This document shows, piece after piece, positions 7,357 to 14,534 of a DNA stretch of 15,387 nt (the stretch's first letter is position 1; every line of letters starts with the position of its first letter). Origin of the DNA: an uncultured Paracoccus sp. (GTDB taxonomy: Bacteria > Pseudomonadota > Alphaproteobacteria > Rhodobacterales > Rhodobacteraceae). The notes under the pieces are model-generated. The model had not been told where the DNA came from, did no database searches, and was given only the letters and a program-made list of their open reading frames with translations. The stretch is from contig NZ_CAMIOH010000072.1 of NCBI RefSeq assembly GCF_946221145.1, forward strand, positions 1 to 15,387. The letters run 5' to 3'. The position numbers and the translations under genes were made by a program.

Positions 7357-7558
7357 CCAGGCCCGCATCGCGCAGGATCGCGCGGGCCATGAATGCGTCG
7401 CGGTCCGCGACCATCAGCCGCTGCGGCAGGATCCCCAGCGATCCCTCCAGCACGCTCATGTGCTGGTCCATCGGAAAGGCAGGGATTCCCTCGTTCTCCA
7501 GCAGGCCGATGGCCCGGGACAGGCGGATGGGATCGTTGCTGCGGAACAGTTCTTTCAT
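7349..7558 (-). CDS. DUF2007 family protein (69 aa)
   Basis: This small cytosolic protein starts MKELFRSNDPIRLSRAIGLLENEGIPAFPMDQHMS, which is the pattern of the DUF2007 domain: an N-terminal strand followed by an amphipathic helix that ends in an EGI-x-A turn, and then a second strand with VADRDAFMARAIL at the end. It resembles the alpha-beta fold of PII-like or ACT-like domains, and databases often label it a putative signal-transducing protein without experimental support. The full 69-residue length is close to the domain alone. It is the first gene of DUF2007-methyltransferase-DUF465 on the minus strand and its stop overlaps the methyltransferase start by 8 bp. Its start lies 75 bp from the divergent polyprenyl synthase gene. 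Function unknown. Confidence 0.88.
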   Translation of the reverse strand: MKELFRSNDPIRLSRAIGLLENEGIPAFPMDQHMSVLEGSLGILPQRLMVADRDAFMARAILRDAGLDD

Positions 7559-7633
7559 GACCGAAACGTTAGGGGGCGGTTGCGGAATTGTCGATGGCAT
7601 GGCAAGGGACGGGCGCGGCAAAGGGGTAAGGCC

Positions 7634-8635
7634 ATGGGTGTGCAGGAAAACGTCCAGAAACCGCTGGACCGGCTGGCAGAGGCGCTTGCCCCCGAGATGG
7701 AGGCCGTCAACGCCCTGATCCGGCAGCGGATGTCCAGCGACCATGCCCCCCGCATCCCCGAGGTGACGGCCCATCTGATCGAGGCCGGCGGCAAGCGCCT
7801 GCGCCCGATGCTGACGCTGGCCGCCGCCAAGATGCTGGACTATGCCGGTCCCTATCACATCCACCTGGCCGCGACGGTCGAATTCATCCACACCGCCACG
7901 CTGCTGCATGACGACGTGGTGGACGAAAGCCGCCAGCGGCGCGGGCGTCCCACGGCGAATCTGCTGTGGGATAACAAGTCCAGCGTGCTGGTGGGCGACT
8001 ATCTGTTCGCGCGCAGCTTCCAGCTGATGGTCGAGCCGGGCAACATGCGGACCCTGGAAATCCTGGCCAATGCCAGTGCCACGATTGCCGAGGGCGAGGT
8101 GCTGCAACTGACCGCAGCCCAGGATCTGCGCACGGATGAAGGCATCTATCTGCAAGTCGTGCGCGGCAAGACCGCCGCGCTGTTTTCCGCCGCGACCGAG
8201 GTCGGCGGCGTGATCGCGGGTGTTCCTGCCGATCAGGTGCAGGCGCTGTTCGATTATGGCGACGCTCTGGGCATCGCCTTCCAGATCGTGGACGACCTGC
8301 TGGATTACGGCGGCGCGACCGAGACGATCGGCAAGAATGTCGGTGACGATTTCCGCGAACGCAAGCTGACCCTGCCCGTGATCAAGGCGGTGGCCCAGGC
8401 CACGCCCGAGGAGCGCGCTTTCTGGTCGCGGACCATCGAAGCCGGCGACCAGCGGGACGGCGACCTGGAACAGGCGCTGTCGCTGCTGGCCCGGCATGGC
8501 GCGATGCAGGCCGCGCGGGCCGACGCGCTGTCCTGGTCGGCTGCGGCCAAGGCGGCGCTGACCAAGCTGCCGCCCCATCCGGTCCGCGACATGCTGGCCG
8601 ATCTGGCCGATTTCGTCGTCAGCCGGGTTGCCTGA
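7634..8635 (+). CDS. ispB: Long-chain all-trans polyprenyl diphosphate synthase (octa/decaprenyl type)
   Basis: The enzyme extends farnesyl diphosphate with isopentenyl diphosphate to make the side chain of ubiquinone. The product is 333 aa. Motifs are GGKRLRPML at 52-60, the first aspartate-rich motif DDVVD at 93-97 in HTATLLHDDVVDESRQRRG, and the second, DDLLD, at 220-224, followed by GKNVGDDFRERKLTLP. The small residues before the first motif (TATLLH) match long-chain IspB/DdsA enzymes rather than farnesyl diphosphate synthase. Paracoccus and relatives use ubiquinone-10, so decaprenyl diphosphate (DdsA) is the likely product; chain length cannot be read safely from sequence. The ATG at 7634 follows AAGGGGTAAGG; longer frames run antisense into the DUF2007 gene. 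It is a single-gene unit with a terminator 50 bp downstream. Confidence 0.93.
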   Translation: MGVQENVQKPLDRLAEALAPEMEAVNALIRQRMSSDHAPRIPEVTAHLIEAGGKRLRPMLTLAAAKMLDYAGPYHIHLAATVEFIHTATLLHDDVVDESRQRRGRPTANLLWDNKSSVLVGDYLFARSFQLMVEPGNMRTLEILANASATIAEGEVLQLTAAQDLRTDEGIYLQVVRGKTAALFSAATEVGGVIAGVPADQVQALFDYGDALGIAFQIVDDLLDYGGATETIGKNVGDDFRERKLTLPVIKAVAQATPEERAFWSRTIEAGDQRDGDLEQALSLLARHGAMQAARADALSWSAAAKAALTKLPPHPVRDMLADLADFVVSRVA

Positions 8636-8685
8636 GCGCGACTTCGCCAAATCCGGCGATTTCCACTCCAACATGCACGGCAAAC

Positions 8686-8716
8686 GGGCATTGCTCGTGT
8701 CAAAGATGCCCTTTTT
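8686..8716 (+). terminator. Rho-independent terminator after the polyprenyl synthase gene
   Basis: GGGCAT (8686-8691) pairs with ATGCCC (8706-8711), enclosing a 14-nt loop, and TTTTT (8712-8716) follows directly. The stem is short but the T run and position 50 bp after the stop support the call. It separates this gene from amt. Confidence 0.6.
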
Positions 8717-8726
8717 GAAGGCGAAA

Positions 8727-8753
8727 GCCCTATAATCAGCCTATTATGAGGGC
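8727..8753 (+). promoter_or_regulatory. Palindrome over a perfect -10 box in the amt leader
   Basis: TATAAT at 8731-8736 is an exact sigma-70 -10 hexamer. It lies inside an inverted repeat: GCCCTATAAT (8727-8736) matches ATTAT-g-AGGGC (8743-8753) with one extra base. No good -35 sits 16-18 bp upstream, so the promoter may depend on an activator. The palindrome could be an operator or an RNA hairpin. The start site and any regulator are inferred. The amt ATG is 112 bp further on. Confidence 0.45.
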
Positions 8754-8864
8754 AATTCCTGTCTGGCTGACTTTTGCCCTTGCCTGATGACTGTGCAAAG
8801 CTTCTCGCTCCGGCCCATGAAAGAGCGTCGGCGGCGCGTCCGGTGCCGCATGGAAGGGGATTTG

Positions 8865-10271
8865 ATGATGACAAGGGCTGCTCCCTTTATTGCCGGTGCC
8901 GCGATGCTGATTGCGGCGCCCACATTCGCGCAGGACGCCGTGGTCGCGGTCGAGGCCGCCGTTCCGGTGCCGGACAAGGGCGATACGACCTGGATGCTGA
9001 TCTCGGCCATCCTGGTGATGATGATGACGCTGCCGGGGCTGGCGCTGTTCTATGGCGGGCTGGTCCGCGCCAAGAACATGCTGTCGGTGCTGATGCAGGT
9101 GCTGACCGTGTTCAGCATGATGGCGATCCTGTGGGTGGCCTTCGGATATTCGCTGGCCTTCACCGGCGCCGGCACGGCCGAGGACGTGACATTCTTCACC
9201 CCCTATATCGGCGGGCTGTCCAAGATGTTCCTGTCGGGCGTCACCACGGCGTCCAACGTCGAGGGCTTCACCGCAGGCGTCGTGATCCCGGAACTGTCCT
9301 TCGTGATCTTCCAGATGGCCTTTGCCTGCATCGCCTCGGCCCTGATCGTCGGCGCCACGGCGGAACGCCTGAAATTCAGCGCGATCCTGCTGTTCATCGT
9401 GATCTGGTTCTTCTTCTCGTACCTGCCGATGGCCCATATGGTCTGGTGGTGGGGCGGCCCGAGCGCCTATGACGCGCCCTCGGGGCTGCTGTTCGGCCAT
9501 GGCGCCCTGGATTTCGCGGGCGGCACCGTCATCCACATCAACGCGGGCGTGGCCGGTCTGGTCGCCGCGATGGTCGCCGGTCCGCGCATCGGCTATAAAA
9601 AGGAACTGCTGGCGCCCCACAACCTGACCTTCACCCTGGTCGGCGGCTGCCTGCTGTGGATCGGCTGGTTCGGCTTCAACGCCGGTTCCAACCTGGAAGC
9701 CAACGGCCTGACAGCCCTGGCCATGATCAACACCGCCGTGGCCACTGCTGCTGCCGTGCTGGCCTGGTCCTTCGGCGAATGGGTGCTGCGCGGCCATCCC
9801 AGCCTGCTGGGCGGGATTTCCGGCGCCATCGCGGGTCTGGTGGGCATCACCCCGGCGGCCGGTTTCGTGGGCCCGATGGGTGCCATCGCCATCGGCCTGA
9901 TCGCCGGCCTGCTGTGCATGTGGTTCGTGATCAGCATGAAGCCGAAGATGGGCATCGACGACAGCCTGGACGTGTTCGGCATCCACGGCATCGGCGGCAT
10001 CGTCGGCGCGATCCTGACCGGCGTCTTTGCCGCGCCGTCGCTGGGCGGGTCGGGCGTGTTCGACTATGGCGCCAATGCGGTGGCCGAATTCTCGATGGGC
10101 GGCCAGATCTATGCCCAGACGCTGGGCGTGGTCATCGCGATCGTCTGGTCGGGCGTGGTGTCCTTCGTGGCCATCCACATCGTCAAGGCGCTGATCGGTC
10201 TGCGCGTCACGACGAACGACGAACGGCAGGGCCTGGACATCACCACCCACGGCGAAAACGCCTATAACTGA
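8865..10271 (+). CDS. amt: Ammonium transporter, Amt/AmtB family
   Basis: This inner-membrane channel takes up ammonium and forms trimers. The 468-aa product begins with a cleavable signal peptide (residues 1-22, cleavage near TFA-QD), as in E. coli AmtB, followed by about 11 hydrophobic membrane segments. Diagnostic features are FYGGLVRAKNMLS (62-74), the twin pore histidines His224 (GGTVIHINAG) and His374 (VFGIHGIGG), the loop GFNAGSNLEANG (270-281), and the C-terminal DERQGLDITTHGENAYN that in AmtB contacts the PII protein GlnK. The start ATGATG at 8865/8868 follows AAGGGGA (8854-8860); an upstream in-frame ATG at 8787 would spoil the signal peptide. No glnK gene precedes it, although such pairing is usual. 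A strong terminator follows. Confidence 0.96.
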   Translation: MMTRAAPFIAGAAMLIAAPTFAQDAVVAVEAAVPVPDKGDTTWMLISAILVMMMTLPGLALFYGGLVRAKNMLSVLMQVLTVFSMMAILWVAFGYSLAFTGAGTAEDVTFFTPYIGGLSKMFLSGVTTASNVEGFTAGVVIPELSFVIFQMAFACIASALIVGATAERLKFSAILLFIVIWFFFSYLPMAHMVWWWGGPSAYDAPSGLLFGHGALDFAGGTVIHINAGVAGLVAAMVAGPRIGYKKELLAPHNLTFTLVGGCLLWIGWFGFNAGSNLEANGLTALAMINTAVATAAAVLAWSFGEWVLRGHPSLLGGISGAIAGLVGITPAAGFVGPMGAIAIGLIAGLLCMWFVISMKPKMGIDDSLDVFGIHGIGGIVGAILTGVFAAPSLGGSGVFDYGANAVAEFSMGGQIYAQTLGVVIAIVWSGVVSFVAIHIVKALIGLRVTTNDERQGLDITTHGENAYN

Positions 10272-10294
10272 CGGCATCCCAGCCAGACTGCACG

Positions 10295-10320
10295 GGCCCG
10301 GCCATTGCGCCGGGCCTTTT
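10295..10320 (+). terminator. Rho-independent terminator after amt
   Basis: GGCCCGGC (10295-10302), loop CATTGC and GCCGGGCC (10309-10316) form a perfect 8-bp GC stem followed by TTTT (10317-10320). It starts 24 bp after the amt stop codon and separates amt from the PBP gene. Confidence 0.85.
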
Positions 10321-10433
10321 GCTTGGAAAAATCACGGATTGGTCAGGCCAATTCCCCCCGGGCGATTCTTGGTATAGATTGGCGGGCAATCTGGCCGGAC
10401 AGCGGCCGTGGGCAGAATGCAGGCACCCAACCC

Positions 10434-12686
10434 ATGAAACGACCGACCGGCACCCCGAAGCGCACGGGCCGCAGCCCTGTTGCCGACAAACGCACGGCCC
10501 AAGCCGATGCGAACCCCCCGGTGCGCCGTCACAAGGCGCCGGTGCGCCGCGGCAATGTCGTGGTGCGGACCATTGCCGGAACCGTCAGCCTGATCTGGCG
10601 CATCCTGTGGGGGTCGGCCTGGCGCCTTGCCATGGTGCTGGCGCTGATCATCGGCGGCGCCACCGCGTATTTCTATGCCAGCCTGCCGGAACCCCAGGCG
10701 TTGTTCGACGCCCGCGCGCGCGGATCCGTGACCATGCTGGACAGCGACGGCAAGGTGTTTGCCTGGCGGGGCGAGACCTATGGCGCCGTCACCAGCGACA
10801 AGATCGCCCCGGTCCTGAAAGAGGCCGTGATCTCGACCGAGGATCGGCGCTTCTATCGCCATTTCGGCGTCAGCCCGCGCGGCATCGCAAGCGCCATCAG
10901 GATCAACATGGCCGCAGGGCGCGGCCCGCTGGAAGGCAACGGCGGATCGACCATCACCCAGCAGGTCGCCAAGCTGCTGTGCCTGGGCGAAACCTTCGAT
11001 CCGATCCGCTGGAAGAACGAGGCCGCCTTCGAACAGGACTGCCGGGGCGGCGGCATCTGGCGCAAGATCAAGGAAGTGCCCTTCGCCTTTGCCCTGGAAG
11101 CCAAGTATTCCAAGGACGAGATCCTCAGCATCTACATGAACCGCTCTTACATGGGCGGCGGGTCGCGCGGCTTCGAGGCCGCGAGCCAGCGGTATTTCAA
11201 CAAGCCCGCATCCGAGGTGAACGCCGCCGAATCGGCCATGCTGGCAGGGCTGTTGCAGGCGCCCAGCTATTTCGCGCCGACCGCGAACCTGGCGCGCAGC
11301 CGCGAACGGGCCAGCGTCGTGCTGGGTCTGATGGGCGAGGAAAACTATCTGACCCCCGACGAGATCGCCCAGGCCCGCGCCAACCCCGCATCGCTGTCCC
11401 AGGCGGCCGAGGCGCGGGCGGGCGGATATTTCGCCGATTGGGTGATGGAATCCGGCCCCGGCTTCCTGACCAGCGAAACGACCGAGGATGTGACGATCCG
11501 CACCACCTTCGACCCGCGCATCCAGACAGCGGCGGAACGCGCGCTTAAGCGGATCTTCGACGAAAAGGTCAGCGACAACTCCAAGGCCGAGGCGGCGGTG
11601 GTGGTGATGTCCGCCGACGGCGCCGTGCGCGCCATCATCGGCGGACGCGACAGCATCGTGAACGGCGCCTTCAACCGCGCCGTGCAGGCCAAGCGCCAGA
11701 CCGGCTCCAGCTTCAAGCCCTTCGTCTATGCCGCCGCGCTCGAGGCGGGCTATGGCCCTGGCGACCGGGTCGAGGACGGCCCCCTGACGATCCGCATCCC
11801 CGGCGGCAGGCCCTGGTCCCCGCAGAACTATACCCGCCGCTATTACGGCAATGTGACACTGACCACCGCGCTGAAACAGTCGCTGAACACCGCCACGATC
11901 CGCCTTCAGGAAACCGTGGGCCGTGACGCCGTGCGCCGCGTCGCCCATGACTTCGGCATCGTCAGCAACCTGACCACCAGCCCGTCCCTTGGCCTGGGCG
12001 CGTCCGAGGCAACGCTGATGGAACTGACCGGCGCCTATGCGGGCATCCGCAACGGCGGCACCTCGGTCGCGCCCTACGGGCTGATCGAGCTGCGGATCGC
12101 GGGCGACGACCAGCCGCTGATGGGCCAGTCGGGCGGGATGGGGGCGCGGGTCATCAGCCAGCGGTCGGCGGGGCAGCTGATCTACATGATGCAGCAGGTC
12201 ATCGACAGCGGCACCGGCACGCGCGCCAAGATGGGGTCGCGCCCGGTTGCGGGCAAGACCGGCACCACCAGCAGCTATCGCGACGCTTGGTTCGTGGGCT
12301 TTTCAGAACAATATGTTGTCGGCGTCTGGATGGGCTATGACGACAACACGCCGTTGAAGGGCGTGACCGGCGGCGGTCTGCCGGCCGAAATCTGGCAGGC
12401 CGTCATGTCCGACATCCACGACGGGTTACCGGAACTGCCGCTCTCCACCGTGTCGCCCGACGGCAGCGGCATCCTGCTGTCCAACGACGGCGCACCGCGC
12501 GTGGTGACTTCGGGATCAGCCGACGATCCGCTGGCGGCGGCGCTTGCAGGGGCGGTCAACAGCGCCAACCCCGCGCCGGGCGTGGCGACACAAGTCACGG
12601 CGCCGCAGACGCCGGGCGCCAGCAGCACAGCCACCTCGGACGACGCGCTGAGCCGGGCGCTGAACGGAATCCTGGGCGGGAATTGA
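10434..12686 (+). CDS. Class A penicillin-binding protein (transglycosylase/transpeptidase, PBP1A-type)
   Basis: This bifunctional enzyme polymerises and cross-links peptidoglycan at the periplasmic face of the inner membrane. The product is 750 aa. It has a basic cytosolic tail of about 55 residues, one membrane anchor (about 62-84), a GT51 domain with catalytic Glu136 in STEDRRFYRHFG and GGSTITQQVAK at 170-180, then a transpeptidase domain with S425xxK428 (TGSSFKP), S483LN and K608TG. A low-complexity Ala/Ser/Thr/Pro tail runs from about 690. An extra stretch at about 184-208, between TQQVAKLL and RKIKE, is flanked by Cys183 and Cys203. The ATG at 10434 was chosen because upstream frame is intergenic; its ribosome site is weak. 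TATAGA at 10373-10378 may be a -10 box. It stands alone between two hairpins. Confidence 0.94.
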   Translation: MKRPTGTPKRTGRSPVADKRTAQADANPPVRRHKAPVRRGNVVVRTIAGTVSLIWRILWGSAWRLAMVLALIIGGATAYFYASLPEPQALFDARARGSVTMLDSDGKVFAWRGETYGAVTSDKIAPVLKEAVISTEDRRFYRHFGVSPRGIASAIRINMAAGRGPLEGNGGSTITQQVAKLLCLGETFDPIRWKNEAAFEQDCRGGGIWRKIKEVPFAFALEAKYSKDEILSIYMNRSYMGGGSRGFEAASQRYFNKPASEVNAAESAMLAGLLQAPSYFAPTANLARSRERASVVLGLMGEENYLTPDEIAQARANPASLSQAAEARAGGYFADWVMESGPGFLTSETTEDVTIRTTFDPRIQTAAERALKRIFDEKVSDNSKAEAAVVVMSADGAVRAIIGGRDSIVNGAFNRAVQAKRQTGSSFKPFVYAAALEAGYGPGDRVEDGPLTIRIPGGRPWSPQNYTRRYYGNVTLTTALKQSLNTATIRLQETVGRDAVRRVAHDFGIVSNLTTSPSLGLGASEATLMELTGAYAGIRNGGTSVAPYGLIELRIAGDDQPLMGQSGGMGARVISQRSAGQLIYMMQQVIDSGTGTRAKMGSRPVAGKTGTTSSYRDAWFVGFSEQYVVGVWMGYDDNTPLKGVTGGGLPAEIWQAVMSDIHDGLPELPLSTVSPDGSGILLSNDGAPRVVTSGSADDPLAAALAGAVNSANPAPGVATQVTAPQTPGASSTATSDDALSRALNGILGGN

Positions 12687-12714
12687 AGCGCCGCACAGGC
12701 AAAGACCGTCCGCC

Positions 12715-12747
12715 CACAGCCGCCCCCTGACCAGCCAAGCGGCTGTG
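12715..12747. terminator. Hairpin 28 bp after the PBP stop, possible terminator
   Basis: CACAGCCGC (12715-12723) and GCGGCTGTG (12739-12747) form a perfect 9-bp stem with a 15-nt loop. No T run follows (TCCCACG), so intrinsic termination is uncertain, but the position just after the PBP gene suits a 3'-end structure. Confidence 0.45.
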
Positions 12748-12784
12748 TCCCACGAAGGAATACGGTCGCACTCGCTCGGCTCCA

Positions 12785-12814
12785 CCAGCGACGACAAGAT
12801 CATGTCGTCGCTGG
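12785..12814. repeat. Perfect 12-bp inverted repeat with 6-nt loop
   Basis: CCAGCGACGACA (12785-12796), AGATCA, then TGTCGTCGCTGG (12803-12814) match without a mismatch. It is one of the two longest perfect hairpins I found in the window, far from any start codon. No T run follows on either strand. It could be an extragenic palindrome present elsewhere in the genome or part of an RNA structure. Confidence 0.75.
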
Positions 12815-13046
12815 ACGGACTGATGGTGGAAGTCCTTATCGTTACCGGAAAGACGGGCTGCGAGAATACGAGGCGTCACACTGGTGGCGTTCATGCGCGC
12901 CGCCCCCAGACTGGCTCACGTCGTTCGCGGCGGTGATGTCACCCTGGCGATGACGGCGCGGACGCATCGTCAGTCCGACACTCACCGGATGAAGGCCGGA
13001 CTCATCCCGGATCGGCTGGCGGAATCCTGGCGGCAGAACCTGGCCC

Positions 13047-13646
13047 CTACCCCGCCGCCCCCAAATCCGCCGTCAGCGCGGCCAGATCGCCGCGCCGTGC
13101 GGTCAGCATCGCGGCGATTTCGGCGCGTTCGCTGGCCAGCATGTTCACGCCCTCGATGATGATGTTGAAGAACCTGTCCTGACCGGACTTGTTCGACACA
13201 TGCCATTCCACCTCCATCGGCGCGCGCCCGTTCAGATAGGCGACCGAGGTCACGGCGAAAAAGCTTTTCAGCGGCCGCGCGCCCGTCACCTCGATCCGCG
13301 ATCCGACGAATTCGCGAAACCGCTTGCCGTATTTGCGGCCGATATAGCCCTGGAAGGCCTGGGTATAGGCGGCCAGGGCGCCAGGGTCGGCCTGCCGCGC
13401 CGCCGGGCCAAGGGCGGAACGGGCGATCACGGCCACATCGGCGTAACGCACGAAGATCGCCTCGAAATCGCGATACATCGCGGCGGGCGGCTGGCCGGAA
13501 TTGATCACCCGGTAGACCTCGGCCAGGGCGGTGTCGATCAGCGCGCGGGCCTGGTCGGCGTCAAGCGCCCAGCCGCGCAACGGCACCAGCGATGCCGCCG
13601 CCGCGCCGCCGAACAGCGCCAGGACGCCCCTCCGGTCACGGATCAT
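13047..13646 (-). CDS. mlaC: MlaC-family periplasmic phospholipid carrier (Ttg2D-like)
   Basis: MlaC carries phospholipid through the periplasm between outer-membrane MlaA and the inner-membrane MlaFEDB ABC complex. The product is about 199 aa. The body shows the Ttg2 pattern: ALIDTALAEVYRVINSG, YRDFEAIFVRYADVAVIARSALG, AYTQAFQGYIGRKYGKRF and KSGQDRFFNIIIEGVNML near the C-terminus. The N-terminus, MIRDRRGVLALFGGAAAASLVPLRGWA, looks like a twin-arginine signal: RR at 5-6, a mild hydrophobic stretch, an arginine in the c-region and likely cleavage near residue 27. The ATG at 13646 overlaps the mlaA stop by 11 bp and has no clear ribosome site, so translation is probably coupled; ATGs at 13664 and 13691 are alternatives that would lengthen the signal region. 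Confidence 0.9.
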   Translation of the reverse strand: MIRDRRGVLALFGGAAAASLVPLRGWALDADQARALIDTALAEVYRVINSGQPPAAMYRDFEAIFVRYADVAVIARSALGPAARQADPGALAAYTQAFQGYIGRKYGKRFREFVGSRIEVTGARPLKSFFAVTSVAYLNGRAPMEVEWHVSNKSGQDRFFNIIIEGVNMLASERAEIAAMLTARRGDLAALTADLGAAG

Positions 13647-14415
13647 AGGGGTCGATGACAGCATCAGCGGCGGCGTCGGCATAAGGGTCAATGTCGCGTC
13701 TTTCCTGGTTCAACTCGTGGCGGCGGTGCATCAGATAGATCAACCGCAGTTGCGCATAGCTATCCGCACTGTCCTGCAGAACGCTATCCACCGTGTCCCC
13801 GAATCGCGCCCGATCACCGGCTTTTGACGCCGCGCGTAGGCCGAATGCCGCCCATGCCGCGTCCCGGTGCAGCAGGTGATAGACCGGGTCGATCAGCAGA
13901 TCGACGACCTTGCCCGCGGCATCCCGCTGGGTCGAGGGGCCAAGGATCGGCAATTCCAGATAGGCACCCTCGGGGACACCCCAGACGGCCAGCGTCTCGC
14001 CGAAATCGGTGTCGTTTTCGGGCAGGCCGAAATCCGTCCCGGCGGGATCCATCAGACCACCGAGTCCCAGAGTCGTATTGACGGCAAAGCGGAAAAGATT
14101 CTTGATCGCCGGTTCGGGGCGGCCCTGCAGCAGGCTGTTGACCACCTTGCCCGGCAGCGACAGGTTCGCCCCGGCATTGATGACCAGATCCATGGCCCCC
14201 GGCTGCCGCGGCTGTTCATTGCCCGACGATACCCGCCGTGCGACCGGCGCGACCACCTGTTGATCGAAACCCTTGTTGAACGCATGGATGCGGCGGTTGC
14301 CGGATTCAAACGGATCGTTGACGCGAATGCCGTCCTGCATCACAGGTTTCGACGCGCAGCCCGCCAGAATCACGCACAGGGCCAGCGGAACGGCAAGGAA
14401 CAAGGGACGACGCAA
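13636..14415 (-). CDS. mlaA: MlaA/VacJ-family outer-membrane lipoprotein
   Basis: MlaA forms a ring in the inner leaflet of the outer membrane and removes misplaced phospholipids from the outer leaflet, passing them to MlaC. The product is 259 aa with a lipoprotein signal: residues 1-19 and lipobox LAGC with Cys20. The VacJ pattern follows: NDPFESGNRRIHAFNKGFDQ, NLFRFAVNTTLGLGGLMDPA, FGETLAVWGVPEGAYLELPILGPST-RD and IDPVYHLL. The start is TTG at 14415, selected because AGGAG lies 5 nt upstream (14425-14421) and a normal signal peptide begins here; an ATG at 14499 would add 28 odd residues. The C-terminus is acidic, with DPYADAAADAVIDPYDP. It overlaps mlaC by 11 bp. The mlaFEDB genes are not in this window. 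Confidence 0.93.
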   Translation of the reverse strand: MRRPLFLAVPLALCVILAGCASKPVMQDGIRVNDPFESGNRRIHAFNKGFDQQVVAPVARRVSSGNEQPRQPGAMDLVINAGANLSLPGKVVNSLLQGRPEPAIKNLFRFAVNTTLGLGGLMDPAGTDFGLPENDTDFGETLAVWGVPEGAYLELPILGPSTQRDAAGKVVDLLIDPVYHLLHRDAAWAAFGLRAASKAGDRARFGDTVDSVLQDSADSYAQLRLIYLMHRRHELNQERRDIDPYADAAADAVIDPYDP

Positions 14416-14534
14416 AGGATCTCCTAACCTTTTCGGGATAAGACACAGCAAGACCGCGATCAGCGACCCTCGAATACTGGCGCATGGGGCCTGCGGCAAG
14501 GCACCGATGGCCGAACGATGAAGGATGAACGGAA
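14416..14534. promoter_or_regulatory. Divergent intergenic region between mlaA and the type I secretion gene
   Basis: This 119-bp stretch separates two divergent starts and should hold both promoters. I see the AGGAG site of mlaA at one end and a GGAA/AAGGA purine stretch before the ABC gene ATG at the other. No convincing -35/-10 pair, terminator or palindrome was found. Confidence 0.5.
14421..14425 (-). promoter_or_regulatory. Ribosome binding site that sets the TTG start of mlaA
   Basis: The minus strand reads AGGAG here, 5 nt before the TTG at 14415. No ATG or GTG gives both a ribosome site and a normal-length lipoprotein signal, so this site decides the start. Confidence 0.75.

Larger units (their letters stand above)
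12687..13046. other. 360-bp gap rich in hairpins, no supported gene
   Basis: This lies between the convergent PBP and mlaC genes. Reading frames of up to about 100 codons cross it on both strands, but none has a ribosome site, a recognisable protein pattern or codon style like its neighbours. It holds a 9-bp inverted repeat (12715-12747), a perfect 12-bp one (12785-12814), a short GGACT/AGTCC pair just after it, and GGATGA/TCATCC near 12988-13008 that may end mlaAC transcription. It could be a 3' terminator cluster, a palindromic extragenic repeat element, or a structured RNA. Confidence 0.6.

Noticed and set aside
8762..8777. Sigma-54 (-24/-12) promoter for amt: TGGC followed by TTGCC
   Set aside because: The GG and GC elements are 9 bp apart instead of the required 10, and no NtrC-type site was found upstream.
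8736..10277. A 513-codon minus-strand frame opposite amt
   Set aside because: Antisense shadow rich in His, Asp and Gln, created by the hydrophobic codons of amt on the other strand.
10332..11948. A 538-codon minus-strand frame opposite the PBP gene
   Set aside because: Antisense shadow of the PBP gene with low-complexity His/Gly/Asp composition and no ribosome site.
12745..12936. A 63-codon plus-strand frame in the gap after the PBP gene
   Set aside because: No ribosome site, no recognisable domain, and it crosses the perfect 12-bp palindrome, which better explains the sequence there.
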